DNA from: Actinomycetes bacterium
Lineage (GTDB): Bacteria > Actinomycetota > Actinomycetes > Actinomycetales > Microbacteriaceae
NCBI GenBank assembly: GCA_023436775.1
Contig: JAEZHW010000078.1
Location: 1-37,461 of the forward strand
Length of the DNA: 37,461 bases
Direction of reading: 5' to 3'
This document shows positions 30,449 to 37,461 of the stretch, in pieces. A program made the position numbers and the translations under genes. Every line of letters begins with the position of its first letter. Positions within the stretch are counted from its first letter, which is position 1. Under the pieces are notes generated by a model. The model did no database searches, was not told where the DNA came from, and was given only the letters and a program-made list of their open reading frames with translations.

Positions 30449-31597
30449 CTAGTAGGTCACTACCTGCGGGGTGCCGGTTTGCGTGCCACCGGTCTCGGCA
30501 GCAATCCGATTGGCTTCCTCGATGAGGGTCTGCACGATCTCGGCTTCGGGGACGGTCTTGATCACCTCACCCTTGACGAAAATCTGACCCTTGCCGTTGC
30601 CACTGGCGACGCCGAGGTCTGCCTCACGCGCCTCGCCCGGCCCATTCACCACACAGCCCATGACGGCCACGCGCAGCGGGACGGTGACACCCTTGAGGCC
30701 TTCGGTGACGTCGTTCGCGAGGGTGTAGACATCCACCTGCGCTCGACCGCAGCTCGGGCATGAGACGATCTCGAGCTTGCGCTCACGAAGGTTCAGCGAC
30801 TGCAGGATCTGCAGTCCAACCTTGACTTCCTCGACCGGCGGGGCGGACAGCGAGACGCGGATGGTGTCGCCGATGCCCTCACCGAGCAGGATGCCGAAGG
30901 CGGTCGCGGACTTGATCGTGCCCTGGAAGGCGGGGCCCGCCTCGGTGACGCCCAAGTGCAGCGGCCAATCACCGCGCTCCGCGAGCAGTCGGTAGGCCTG
31001 CACCATCACGATCGGGTCGTTGTGCTTCACGGAAATCTTGAAGTCGTGGAAGTCGTGCTCTTCGAACAGCGAGGCCTCCCAGACGGCGCTCTCGACGAGG
31101 GCTTCCGGAGTAGCCTTGCCGTACTTCTGCAGCAGACGCGGATCCAGCGAGCCGGCATTGACGCCGATGCGGATACTCACCCCCGCTTCCTTGGCGCGGC
31201 GGGCAATCTCGCCGACCTGGTCGTCGAACTTCTTGATGTTGCCCGGGTTCACCCGCACCGCAGCACAGCCAGCATCGATCGCCTGGAAGACGTAGCGCGG
31301 CTGGAAGTGAATATCCGCGATGACCGGAATCTGGCTCTTCTTCGCGATGATGTGCAGCACATCCGCGTCGTCCTGGCTCGGGACGGCGACGCGCACGATG
31401 TCGCAGCCCGCGGCGGTGAGTTCGGCGATCTGCTGCAGGGTGCCGTTGATGTCCGTGGTCTTGGTGGTCGTCATCGACTGCACGCTGACCGGGGCATCTC
31501 CTCCGACGAGAACCTTGCCGACTTTGATCTGCCGCGACTGACGACGCGGAGCAAGGGTCGGCGGAACTTTCGGCATTCCAAGATTGACTGCTGGCAC
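30449..31597 (-). CDS. ispG: HMB-PP synthase (flavodoxin/ferredoxin-dependent)
   Basis: This 382-aa [4Fe-4S] enzyme of the MEP pathway converts ME-cPP to HMB-PP. The TIM-barrel part (~20-270) shows VQSMTTTKTTD, ADIHFQPRYVFQAI, VRVNPGNIK and GVTEAGPA. The C-terminal domain shows the cluster ligands SCPSCGR (CxxC) and GCVVNGPGEA. The length matches the family without the plant/large insertion. The GTG at 31597 follows TAGGCT by 6 nt, so it is probably leaderless. The pathway partner dxr lies 3.7 kb upstream, separated by rseP and the oppositely oriented anthranilate synthase. Confidence 0.97.
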   Translation of the reverse strand: MPAVNLGMPKVPPTLAPRRQSRQIKVGKVLVGGDAPVSVQSMTTTKTTDINGTLQQIAELTAAGCDIVRVAVPSQDDADVLHIIAKKSQIPVIADIHFQPRYVFQAIDAGCAAVRVNPGNIKKFDDQVGEIARRAKEAGVSIRIGVNAGSLDPRLLQKYGKATPEALVESAVWEASLFEEHDFHDFKISVKHNDPIVMVQAYRLLAERGDWPLHLGVTEAGPAFQGTIKSATAFGILLGEGIGDTIRVSLSAPPVEEVKVGLQILQSLNLRERKLEIVSCPSCGRAQVDVYTLANDVTEGLKGVTVPLRVAVMGCVVNGPGEAREADLGVASGNGKGQIFVKGEVIKTVPEAEIVQTLIEEANRIAAETGGTQTGTPQVVTY

Positions 31598-31603
31598 GGC
31601 TCC

Positions 31604-31609
31604 AGCCTA
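31604..31609 (-). promoter_or_regulatory. -10 box of ispG, leaderless start
   Basis: TAGGCT on the minus strand ends 6 nt before the GTG start of ispG. Confidence 0.55.
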
Positions 31610-31705
31610 CGCCCCAGAGCCTGCATGCGTTCTTATAACGCGGGAGGGAACCACCCGGGCTGGTGCAGCGACCGCCCCTGGCGTCGTCCCCCGACCGCGC
31701 CGGGG

Positions 31706-31735
31706 TTGGTGTCCCAGCCCGGCTCGCAATACGAT
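31706..31735 (+). promoter_or_regulatory. Promoter of the trp leader
   Basis: TTGGTG (31706-31711), an 18-nt spacer and TACGAT (31730-31735) end 6 nt before the GTG of a 12-aa leader peptide. The transcript should start at the leader codon. Confidence 0.6.
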
Positions 31736-31741
31736 GATGCC

Positions 31742-31780
31742 GTGACTGTTTCGATGACCCGCTCCTGGTGGCACCGCTAA
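31742..31780 (+). CDS. trpL: Trp leader peptide
   Basis: The 12-aa peptide MTVSMTRSWWHR contains two adjacent Trp codons near its end. Its stop codon falls in the loop of a CACCGC-TAAC-GCGGTG hairpin. A leaderless Trp-rich peptide in front of an anthranilate synthase is the classical actinobacterial attenuation arrangement. Ribosome stalling at TGG-TGG under low Trp-tRNA would cover the first hairpin's left arm. Confidence 0.8.
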   Translation: MTVSMTRSWWHR

Positions 31781-31834
31781 CGCGGTGATCGAACACGTCC
31801 TGAAGACATCCGACCGCCGCATCGCCGGCGGTCG
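31772..31834 (+). promoter_or_regulatory. Trp attenuator: pause hairpin and terminator
   Basis: Hairpin 1:2 is CACCGC/GCGGTG with a TAAC loop (31772-31787). The terminator stem 3:4 is CGACCGCCG/CGGCGGTCG, 9 bp with a 6-nt loop (31811-31834), followed by ATCCATTTC. GCGGT of strand 2 (31782-31786) can pair with ACCGC of strand 3 (31813-31817), an antiterminator. The U-tract is weak, as is common in actinobacteria. Confidence 0.65.
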
Positions 31835-31879
31835 ATCCATTTCAGCCCCGGTGGGCGGCCTATCCGAACAAGGAAGACC

Positions 31880-33763
31880 ATGACCGATCTGCTTTCCGCC
31901 GTGCTCGGTCCCACGCCGCCGGCCGCGTACGCCCTGCTGGCGCGCGAAGGCCGCGGCGAGCTCGAAGTGCTCGTTGGCCGCGTCGAGGATGTGGATCGGC
32001 TTGCCGACATCCCGCTCGGCACCGGCGCGGATGCCCCCGAGATTCTGACCCTGGTCCCCTACCGCCAGGTTCGCGAGCGCGGCTACAAGGCTCACGACGA
32101 TGGCGCCCCGCTGCGCTGCCTCATCGTCGAACAGCGCCAGATTGTGCCCCTAGCCGAGGCCATCGACCGCCTGCCTGCCGAGCCGGTACAGGCCACCCCG
32201 ATCGGTTTCGATGTCTCGGACGAGGACTACGCCGCCACGGTGCGCACGGTCATCGACCAGGAGATCGGCCGCGGCGAGGGCGCCAACTTCGTCATTCGCC
32301 GCGACTTCATCGCCGACGCTGGCGCCGCCCCCGAGGTGGTGGCCCCGCGTCTGCTGCGCACCCTGCTCGAACGGGAATCGGGAGCGTACTGGACCTTCGC
32401 GGTTGTGACCGACGGTGTGGTGATGGTCGGCGCCTCGCCCGAACGGCATGTGTCCGCGGTCGAGGGCGTGGTCACCATGAACCCGATCTCGGGCACCTAT
32501 CGCCACCCAGCCTCGGGCCCGGACGCTGCCGAGTTCTCGGGCTTCCTGCGCGATGTGAAGGAAGTCGAAGAACTGTTCATGGTCGTGGACGAGGAGCTCA
32601 AGATGATGAGCGCTATCTGCACCGAGGGCGGTTTCATCCAGGGCCCGTACCTCAAGCAGATGTCTCGGCTCACGCACACCGAATACTTGCTGCGCGGCGA
32701 GAGCTCGCTGGATGTGCGCGAGGTGCTGCGCGAGACCATGTTCGCCCCCACCGTCACCGGCTCGCCGATGGAGAACGCCTGCGCCGTGATCGCCCGGCAC
32801 GAGCCGACCGGCCGCGGCTACTACTCCGGGGTGCTGGCCCTGCTGTCCCCGAGCCGTCCCGAGCTCGGCCCCGCCGGCTACGACCTGGACGCCCCGATCC
32901 TGATCCGCACCGCCCACCTGCAGGCCGATGGCACGCTGCGCGTGCCCGCCGGGGCAACGCTCGTGCGCCACTCGAAGCCCGAGAGCGAGGTGGCCGAGAC
33001 CACCAGTAAGGCCAGCGGCGTGCTCGCCGCGCTCGGCTTACTGCCGGGCCTGTCCGCTCAGGCCGCTGACCCGATTCGCCTCGGGGACGACCCCGCCGTC
33101 CAGGCCGCCCTGCAGGCGCGGAATGCGGAATTGTCGCCGTTCTGGCTGAACCCACAGCATCCGAACCCGGTGCCCACGCTGGTTGGCAAGCGTGCCACGA
33201 TCGTGGATGCCGAAGACCGCTTCACCACGATGTTGGCGCACATGTTGCGCCACCTCGGCCTCGAGGTTGATGTCGTGCGCTGGGACGACGCCGCGGTGGA
33301 CCTCAGCACTGGTCTGCCGGAGGTGGACCTGGTGGTCGCTGGGCCCGGCCCAGGCGACCCGACCGCAATTGCTGAGCCCCGCATCCAAGCGATGCACACT
33401 CTGGTCGCGGCCCGCCGCGAGGCAGGCCTGCCGCTGCTGGCGGTATGCCTCAGCCACCAGATCCTGTCGCTGCAGCTTGGCTTGCCCGTGGTGCCGCTGC
33501 CAGCGCCGCGTCAGGGTCTGCCCCTGGACATTGCGCTGTTCGGCCAGCAGTACACCGTCGGCTTCTACAACACCTTCACTGCTCGCGTCAGCAGCGACAC
33601 CGTGCTGCCCGATGGCATCGAGGCGGCAACCGACCCAGCCACCGGCGATGTGTTCTCGCTGCGCGGGCCGCAGGTGGCCTCGGTGCAGGGCCACGTCGAG
33701 TCGGTCCTGTCCCGTGATGGCTTGGCCGCATTGCAGTTGCTCACCGAGGCGGCACTGGCGTAA
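31880..33763 (+). CDS. Fused anthranilate synthase, PhzE type
   Basis: The 627-aa protein joins a chorismate-binding domain (~1-405; GEGANFVIRRDF, ISGTYRHP, DEELKMMSAIC, HTEYLLRGES, TVTGSPMENAC, GRGYYSGV, IRTA) and a class I glutamine amidotransferase (~425-627; GPGPGDP, nucleophile Cys ~523 in AVCLSHQ, His ~605 and Glu ~607 in GHVES). It makes anthranilate (or 2-amino-2-deoxyisochorismate, in true PhzE) from chorismate and glutamine. Length and motifs match PhzE-like proteins rather than the ~730-aa TrpEG fusions. The Trp-Trp leader indicates a tryptophan-related role. RBS AAGGAAG lies just before the ATG. No other trp or phz gene is in the window. Confidence 0.92.
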   Translation: MTDLLSAVLGPTPPAAYALLAREGRGELEVLVGRVEDVDRLADIPLGTGADAPEILTLVPYRQVRERGYKAHDDGAPLRCLIVEQRQIVPLAEAIDRLPAEPVQATPIGFDVSDEDYAATVRTVIDQEIGRGEGANFVIRRDFIADAGAAPEVVAPRLLRTLLERESGAYWTFAVVTDGVVMVGASPERHVSAVEGVVTMNPISGTYRHPASGPDAAEFSGFLRDVKEVEELFMVVDEELKMMSAICTEGGFIQGPYLKQMSRLTHTEYLLRGESSLDVREVLRETMFAPTVTGSPMENACAVIARHEPTGRGYYSGVLALLSPSRPELGPAGYDLDAPILIRTAHLQADGTLRVPAGATLVRHSKPESEVAETTSKASGVLAALGLLPGLSAQAADPIRLGDDPAVQAALQARNAELSPFWLNPQHPNPVPTLVGKRATIVDAEDRFTTMLAHMLRHLGLEVDVVRWDDAAVDLSTGLPEVDLVVAGPGPGDPTAIAEPRIQAMHTLVAARREAGLPLLAVCLSHQILSLQLGLPVVPLPAPRQGLPLDIALFGQQYTVGFYNTFTARVSSDTVLPDGIEAATDPATGDVFSLRGPQVASVQGHVESVLSRDGLAALQLLTEAALA

Positions 33764-33783
33764 TCGCCTCGCCTCTCCCCTGC

Positions 33784-33811
33784 CAGGCGCTCCGCAACCG
33801 CGGGACGCCTG
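33784..33811. terminator. Bidirectional terminator between trpEG and rseP
   Basis: CAGGCG/CGCCTG outer stem, a two-base internal mismatch, CCGC/GCGG inner stem and an AACC tetraloop, in the 53-bp gap between convergent genes. It can serve both strands. Confidence 0.6.
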
Positions 33812-33816
33812 CTGCG

Positions 33817-35304
33817 TTAGCCGAACAGCGAGATCGGCTTGAAGATATCTGCGATGATCAGCAGCGCGCTCATGCCACCCAGGATCAGCACCATCGTGAG
33901 CGTGACGGGCATCAGCTTGGCCATATCCACCGGGCCGGGGTCGCGCTTCCCGAACAGCTTCGCGATGCGGCGGCGAATCGCCTCATAGGTGGCCCCCGCC
34001 ACGTGGCCGCCGTCCAGCGGCGGCAGCGGGATCAGGTTGAACACGCCGAGGGCGATATTCAGCGAGGCGAGGATGCCAAACATCGATGCCACGCGATCCA
34101 GCACCGGCCAGTCCGCGCTCGCGATCTCGCCCGCGATCCGCCCGACCCCCACCACCGAGATCGGACCGTTCGGGTCCCGCTCGTCCGGGCCAAAGAGCGC
34201 CTCGACAATCGCCACCAGTCGTTGCGGCAGATTGATGATCACGTTCGCCACGGCCGAAATGTTCTCGCCCATCGCGGGCAGCACCGCACCGACATCGCCA
34301 CCAACACGGGCATAGAGCGGGCTGATGCCGACCATGGGAACACTGACGATCATCGGCTTTCCGTCGGCGCCGACCATGGTCGCACCCTTGTCGTCGTACT
34401 GGTATCGCTCCGTGAGCACCGGAGTGACCCGCAGCGTCAGCGGGCTGCCGTCGCGCTCGACCACGAATTCGGCGGTTTCCTGACCAATGGCGGCAATCGC
34501 GGGTGCCACGTCGCTCCAAGCCTGGATCGCCTGGCCGTCGATGGACACGAGGCGGTCACCCGGCAGCATGCCCGCCGCGGCCGCCGGACTGGCCGGGTCC
34601 GCGTCCGTGCACGCGGTCTGTCCCGACCCGGCGGGCACTAGGCAGGCGTTCACGGTGCCCACGGTGGTCGTGGTCTGCGGCAGCCCAAATCCGACGATCA
34701 AGATGGCGTAGAAGACGAAGGCCAACACGAAGTTCATAAACGGACCGCCGAGCATCACGATGATGCGCTTCCAGGCGGGCAGCCGGTAGAAGGCGCGGTG
34801 GTCCTCACCCGGTCCGATGGTTTCGGCGCTACTACTGCGGGCGTCCTCGATCAGTCGGCTGAACAGGCGACCCCCGGGATCGTTGATGGCCGCGAGGCGC
34901 TCAGCATCCGTGAGATCAGGGTCCGCGATCGAATCGGTGGACTGGATGGCCGTGTCCTGCCCGGCGGAGCGCACGCGCTGCTCGCGAACAATGCGGGCGC
35001 CGTCCTGGGCGACGTTCTGAAAGAAGCCGGTACTGTCTTCGCTCGGCGCCTCGCCCTCGTGCTTCGGCGGGAACATGCCGATCATCGCCACGTAGCCGCC
35101 CAAGGGAATCGCCTTGATGCCGACCTCGGTCTCGCCGCGCTGGCGCGACCAGATCGTGGGGCCGAAGCCGATCATGAACTTGGTGACCTTGACCCCGAAC
35201 CACTTGGCCGGCAGGTAGTGTCCCAGTTCGTGCAGCCCCACGGAGAGCGCAAGGCCGATCACGATGACGATCACGCCAACGATGTAGAGCAGCACCGATT
35301 CCAC
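33817..35304 (-). CDS. rseP: RseP/Rip1-type site-2 protease (M50)
   Basis: This 495-aa intramembrane zinc metalloprotease cleaves anti-sigma factors or other membrane substrates. Seen: TM1 with HELGH (~25-29), MIGFGPTIWSR and AIPLGGYVAMIGMFP, a PDZ domain (~240-330, SPAAAAGMLPGDRLVSIDGQAI), the second zinc-site motif LDGGH (~430-434) and a C-terminal TM. It is longer than mycobacterial Rip1 because of a ~90-aa insert after the GMFPP region. The GTG at 35304 is chosen because TAGGGT ends 7 nt before it; a GTG at 35313 would lie within that box. It follows dxr by 37 bp. Confidence 0.93.
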   Translation of the reverse strand: MESVLLYIVGVIVIVIGLALSVGLHELGHYLPAKWFGVKVTKFMIGFGPTIWSRQRGETEVGIKAIPLGGYVAMIGMFPPKHEGEAPSEDSTGFFQNVAQDGARIVREQRVRSAGQDTAIQSTDSIADPDLTDAERLAAINDPGGRLFSRLIEDARSSSAETIGPGEDHRAFYRLPAWKRIIVMLGGPFMNFVLAFVFYAILIVGFGLPQTTTTVGTVNACLVPAGSGQTACTDADPASPAAAAGMLPGDRLVSIDGQAIQAWSDVAPAIAAIGQETAEFVVERDGSPLTLRVTPVLTERYQYDDKGATMVGADGKPMIVSVPMVGISPLYARVGGDVGAVLPAMGENISAVANVIINLPQRLVAIVEALFGPDERDPNGPISVVGVGRIAGEIASADWPVLDRVASMFGILASLNIALGVFNLIPLPPLDGGHVAGATYEAIRRRIAKLFGKRDPGPVDMAKLMPVTLTMVLILGGMSALLIIADIFKPISLFG

Positions 35305-35311
35305 GGAGAAC

Positions 35312-35317
35312 ACCCTA
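35312..35317 (-). promoter_or_regulatory. -10 box of rseP, leaderless start
   Basis: TAGGGT on the minus strand ends 7 nt before the GTG at 35304, in the 37-bp gap after dxr. Confidence 0.45.
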
Positions 35318-35341
35318 GTGCCGGAGCACTGTGGATCAGCC

Positions 35342-36427
35342 CTATGCCGCAGCGATACGGCGGCGCGCCTCGGCGCGAGCCCAGTGCTCCGCCTCGGCGA
35401 GCGATTCCCGCGTGACCTCGCCAGCGTCCGGCTGGAAGGCTTCGACGACCGCACTCACGGTGTCGACAATGCCGAGGAAGGGCAGCGTTCCGTCATGGAA
35501 GGCATCGACGGCTTCTTCGTTCGCAGCGTTATAGACCGCCGGGTATGCCCCACCTGCCCTGCCCACCTGCTTGGCCAGCGCCACGGCCGGGAAGGCCTGT
35601 TCGTCCAGCGGCGCGAAGGTCCAACTACTGGCGACGGTCCAGTCCAGAGGAACGCCGACGTGCGCGACACGGTCCGGCCAGGCCAGCCCCAGCGAGATTG
35701 GCAATCGCATGTCCGGCGGGCTCGCCTGGGCGATGGTGGAACCGTCCACGAACTCGACCATCGAGTGCACGATGGACTGCGGGTGTACGACCACGTCGAT
35801 CTGCTCGAAGGGGACGTCGAAGAGCAGGTGCGCCTCGATGACCTCCAGGCCCTTGTTCACAAGCGTGGCCGAGTTCGTGGTCACCACGCGGCCCATGTCC
35901 CAGGTCGGGTGTGCGAGCGCCTGTGCGGGGGTGACGTCGGCGAGTTCCTCACGGCGCTTGCCGCGGAACGGGCCTCCCGAGGCGGTGAGCACCAGACGGC
36001 GCACCTCGGCCGCCGTACCGGAGCGCAGCGCCTGCGCAATTGCGGAATGCTCCGAGTCCACTGGCACGATCTGCCCAGGCGCAGCCAGCTGCTTGACCAG
36101 GTCACCACCGACGATCAGGCTCTCCTTGTTCGCCAGCGCCAGGGTGCGGCCGGTCTCGATGGCCGCGAGGGTGGGACCCAGGCCAATGGAACCGGTGATG
36201 CCGTTGAGCACCACGTCTGCCTCAACGGAGCGCACTAACGATTCGGCGTCCGCGGCACCGAGGGCGGTCTCGGTGACGCCGAAGGCCGCCGCCTGCTCGG
36301 CAAGCATGGCAGCGTTGCTGCCTGCAGCAAGGCCGACCACCTGGAACGTGTCCGGGTTCTGGCGGATGACATCGAGTGCCTGCGTGCCGATAGAACCAGT
36401 GGAGCCGAGAATGAGGACCCTGCGCAT
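35342..36427 (-). CDS. dxr: 1-deoxy-D-xylulose 5-phosphate reductoisomerase
   Basis: This 361-aa NADPH-dependent enzyme makes MEP from DXP, the second step of the MEP isoprenoid pathway. Seen: the NADPH fold LGSTGSIGTQ (~5-14), ALANKESLI, VDSEHSAI (metal-binding Asp/Glu), TASGGPFR, HPTWDMG, NSATLVNKGLEVIEA and VHPQSIVHSMVEF. It is a little shorter than average but all domains are present. The ATG at 36427 lies 7 nt after the FtsK-like gene's stop with only a weak GGGA upstream, so coupling is likely. Confidence 0.96.
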   Translation of the reverse strand: MRRVLILGSTGSIGTQALDVIRQNPDTFQVVGLAAGSNAAMLAEQAAAFGVTETALGAADAESLVRSVEADVVLNGITGSIGLGPTLAAIETGRTLALANKESLIVGGDLVKQLAAPGQIVPVDSEHSAIAQALRSGTAAEVRRLVLTASGGPFRGKRREELADVTPAQALAHPTWDMGRVVTTNSATLVNKGLEVIEAHLLFDVPFEQIDVVVHPQSIVHSMVEFVDGSTIAQASPPDMRLPISLGLAWPDRVAHVGVPLDWTVASSWTFAPLDEQAFPAVALAKQVGRAGGAYPAVYNAANEEAVDAFHDGTLPFLGIVDTVSAVVEAFQPDAGEVTRESLAEAEHWARAEARRRIAAA

Positions 36428-36434
36428 CGCACCA

Positions 36435-37461
36435 TCATCCCACGGACGACTGGGGCCAGCGCAGCCGCTGGACCGCTTGACCGGGCAGGCGCAGCCAGCC
36501 CTGGTCAGTTCCCAGGACGGGCGGAGGCAGCTGCGGGTCCCCGCTGAGCATTCGGTACTGGGCGAGGCCGATCTGGAACCACACGATCGGTAACCGCGCC
36601 TGCATCTGCTGCCACAGCGCCCACCGGGCCTGCACCTGGTCCGGGCCGAGCACAATCAGGCGAAGTTCGCCCGATCCGGATTCCAGCGTTGCCGCAGAGA
36701 CCTGCGCCAAGGGATCGCTGGATCCGAGCGCGGTCTCGACATCGTCCGCCTGGAGCCCGAGTTGCCGCAACCGCGCCAGCACACGGACCGGGTCGGCCGT
36801 GACGACGGCGACTGGGCCGCGGTCGGGAAGACGCACCACATCCGGAGCGGCAACCGCGATCGCGGCCTCCGCCATCGCCAATTGCGCGGTCAGTCCGCGC
36901 GCGACCGCAGCACCCGGCCGCGGCCGCGGGTCGTGCTGCGCTGTGGTGCCTCCGGCAGCCAGATAGTCCGCCAGCATTGGGTAGCGCAGCAGGACTTGTT
37001 CGGTGCTCAGCGACGCGATCGCCCCAAGCCCGGTTGATCGGCCGGCCGTCAGCACCACACCACCGGCGCGGCCCAGCCGAGGCAGGGTATCGAGGCACCG
37101 CTGTTCCAAGGCAGCGCGAAACTCTGCGGGAGCGCCCGAGAGGATGCGATCCAGATCGTCAATGAGCACCGGCGCCGTCGGCATCGGTCGGAGCGGATCG
37201 CACCAGTCCCAGAGGGTCGCAGCGTCGGTGATCAGGATGCTGCCGCGTGCTTGCGCAGCGATCGTGCGCAAGGCGGTGCTGCGGCCAGAACGTGGGCCGC
37301 CGAGGATGAGCAGCGGGCCCGCGTCGGGCTCGTACCAAAGGCCCGGTTGACGCTGTTCGGCGGGATCATCACAGAGCCCAAGCAGGATGGCACGATCGGA
37401 GCGCACCTCTGCCCCAGCATCGCCAGTCTCACTGCGGGCCTGCACCAGTGCCGCCTCGAGC
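36435..37461 (-). CDS. FtsK/SpoIIIE-like P-loop protein, 3' part
   Basis: The frame stays open to the right edge, so this is a partial gene; a GTG at 37445 is an unlikely start. The ~340 residues hold a P-loop domain with Walker A-like GGPRSGRSTAL (Arg in place of the usual Lys), APVLIDDLDRIL as Walker B and VVLTAGRSTGLG. A less conserved C-terminal part follows. This matches the last, often degenerate ATPase domain of large FtsK/SpoIIIE (EccC-like) proteins of actinobacteria. Substrate and system cannot be told from this fragment. Confidence 0.7.
   Translation of the reverse strand, partial: LEAALVQARSETGDAGAEVRSDRAILLGLCDDPAEQRQPGLWYEPDAGPLLILGGPRSGRSTALRTIAAQARGSILITDAATLWDWCDPLRPMPTAPVLIDDLDRILSGAPAEFRAALEQRCLDTLPRLGRAGGVVLTAGRSTGLGAIASLSTEQVLLRYPMLADYLAAGGTTAQHDPRPRPGAAVARGLTAQLAMAEAAIAVAAPDVVRLPDRGPVAVVTADPVRVLARLRQLGLQADDVETALGSSDPLAQVSAATLESGSGELRLIVLGPDQVQARWALWQQMQARLPIVWFQIGLAQYRMLSGDPQLPPPVLGTDQGWLRLPGQAVQRLRWPQSSVG

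Noticed and set aside
35305..35454. Upstream start for rseP (47 or more extra residues)
   Set aside because: The extension is Arg/Ser-rich, overlaps dxr and lies upstream of the TAGGGT box; the family starts next to TM1.

Overview
The window is GC-rich, densely coded DNA from a chromosome of an actinobacterium (Actinomycetota), most likely a Micrococcales-like lineage. Three things point there. The housekeeping backbone dxr - rseP - ispG - proS - nusA - infB - rbfA - truB - ribF reads leftward in the usual actinobacterial order. MutY lacks the C-terminal NUDIX-like domain and NusA lacks extra C-terminal repeats. About ten genes have a TANNNT -10 box ending only 6-7 nt before an ATG or GTG, the hallmark of leaderless transcription. 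The assignment below phylum level is inference.

Layout, left to right. 1-6.95 kb: a secreted thioredoxin-fold/Ig-repeat protein, a small secreted or membrane-anchored protein, an SDF-family (cystine/dicarboxylate-type) symporter and a class V aminotransferase of the cysteine desulfurase type. 7.1-9.1 kb: a DeoC-like protein lacking the Schiff-base lysine, converging on a CynX-like MFS transporter. 9.1-12.5 kb: a chain of abutting or overlapping leftward genes (kinase-like protein with dead P-loop, truB, two small membrane proteins, ribF, the MFS gene). 12.5-13.7 kb: rightward mutY and a DUF4031 gene. 13.7-20.2 kb: rbfA, infB, nusA and proS, without the rimP and ylxR genes usually found here. 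The 405-bp infB leader holds strong hairpins, and the infB ribosome binding site sits in a possible two-state stem.

20.3-24.3 kb is a SipW-type surface-protein operon: a TasA-like substrate, an ER/SipW-type signal peptidase with a Ser-His pair, a membrane-anchored companion and a choice-of-anchor G protein. 24.5-30.3 kb is a complete Bat-like (MoxR - DUF58 - small membrane protein - VWA - VWA - TPR) operon; the TPR protein carries a long Asp/Ser then Gly/Gln low-complexity segment. 30.4-37.4 kb: ispG, a rightward PhzE-type fused anthranilate synthase behind a Trp-Trp leader peptide and attenuator hairpins, rseP, dxr and the 3' part of an FtsK/SpoIIIE-like gene that runs off the right edge.

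The core genes serve translation (proS, nusA, infB, rbfA, truB), isoprenoid synthesis (dxr, ispG), flavin synthesis (ribF), base-excision repair (mutY) and envelope proteolysis (rseP). The accessory modules inserted between them (SipW operon, Bat operon, attenuated anthranilate synthase) and two probable pseudo-enzymes (DeoC-like, uridine-kinase-like) are the most interesting content. No tRNA, rRNA, CRISPR array or insertion sequence was recognised.
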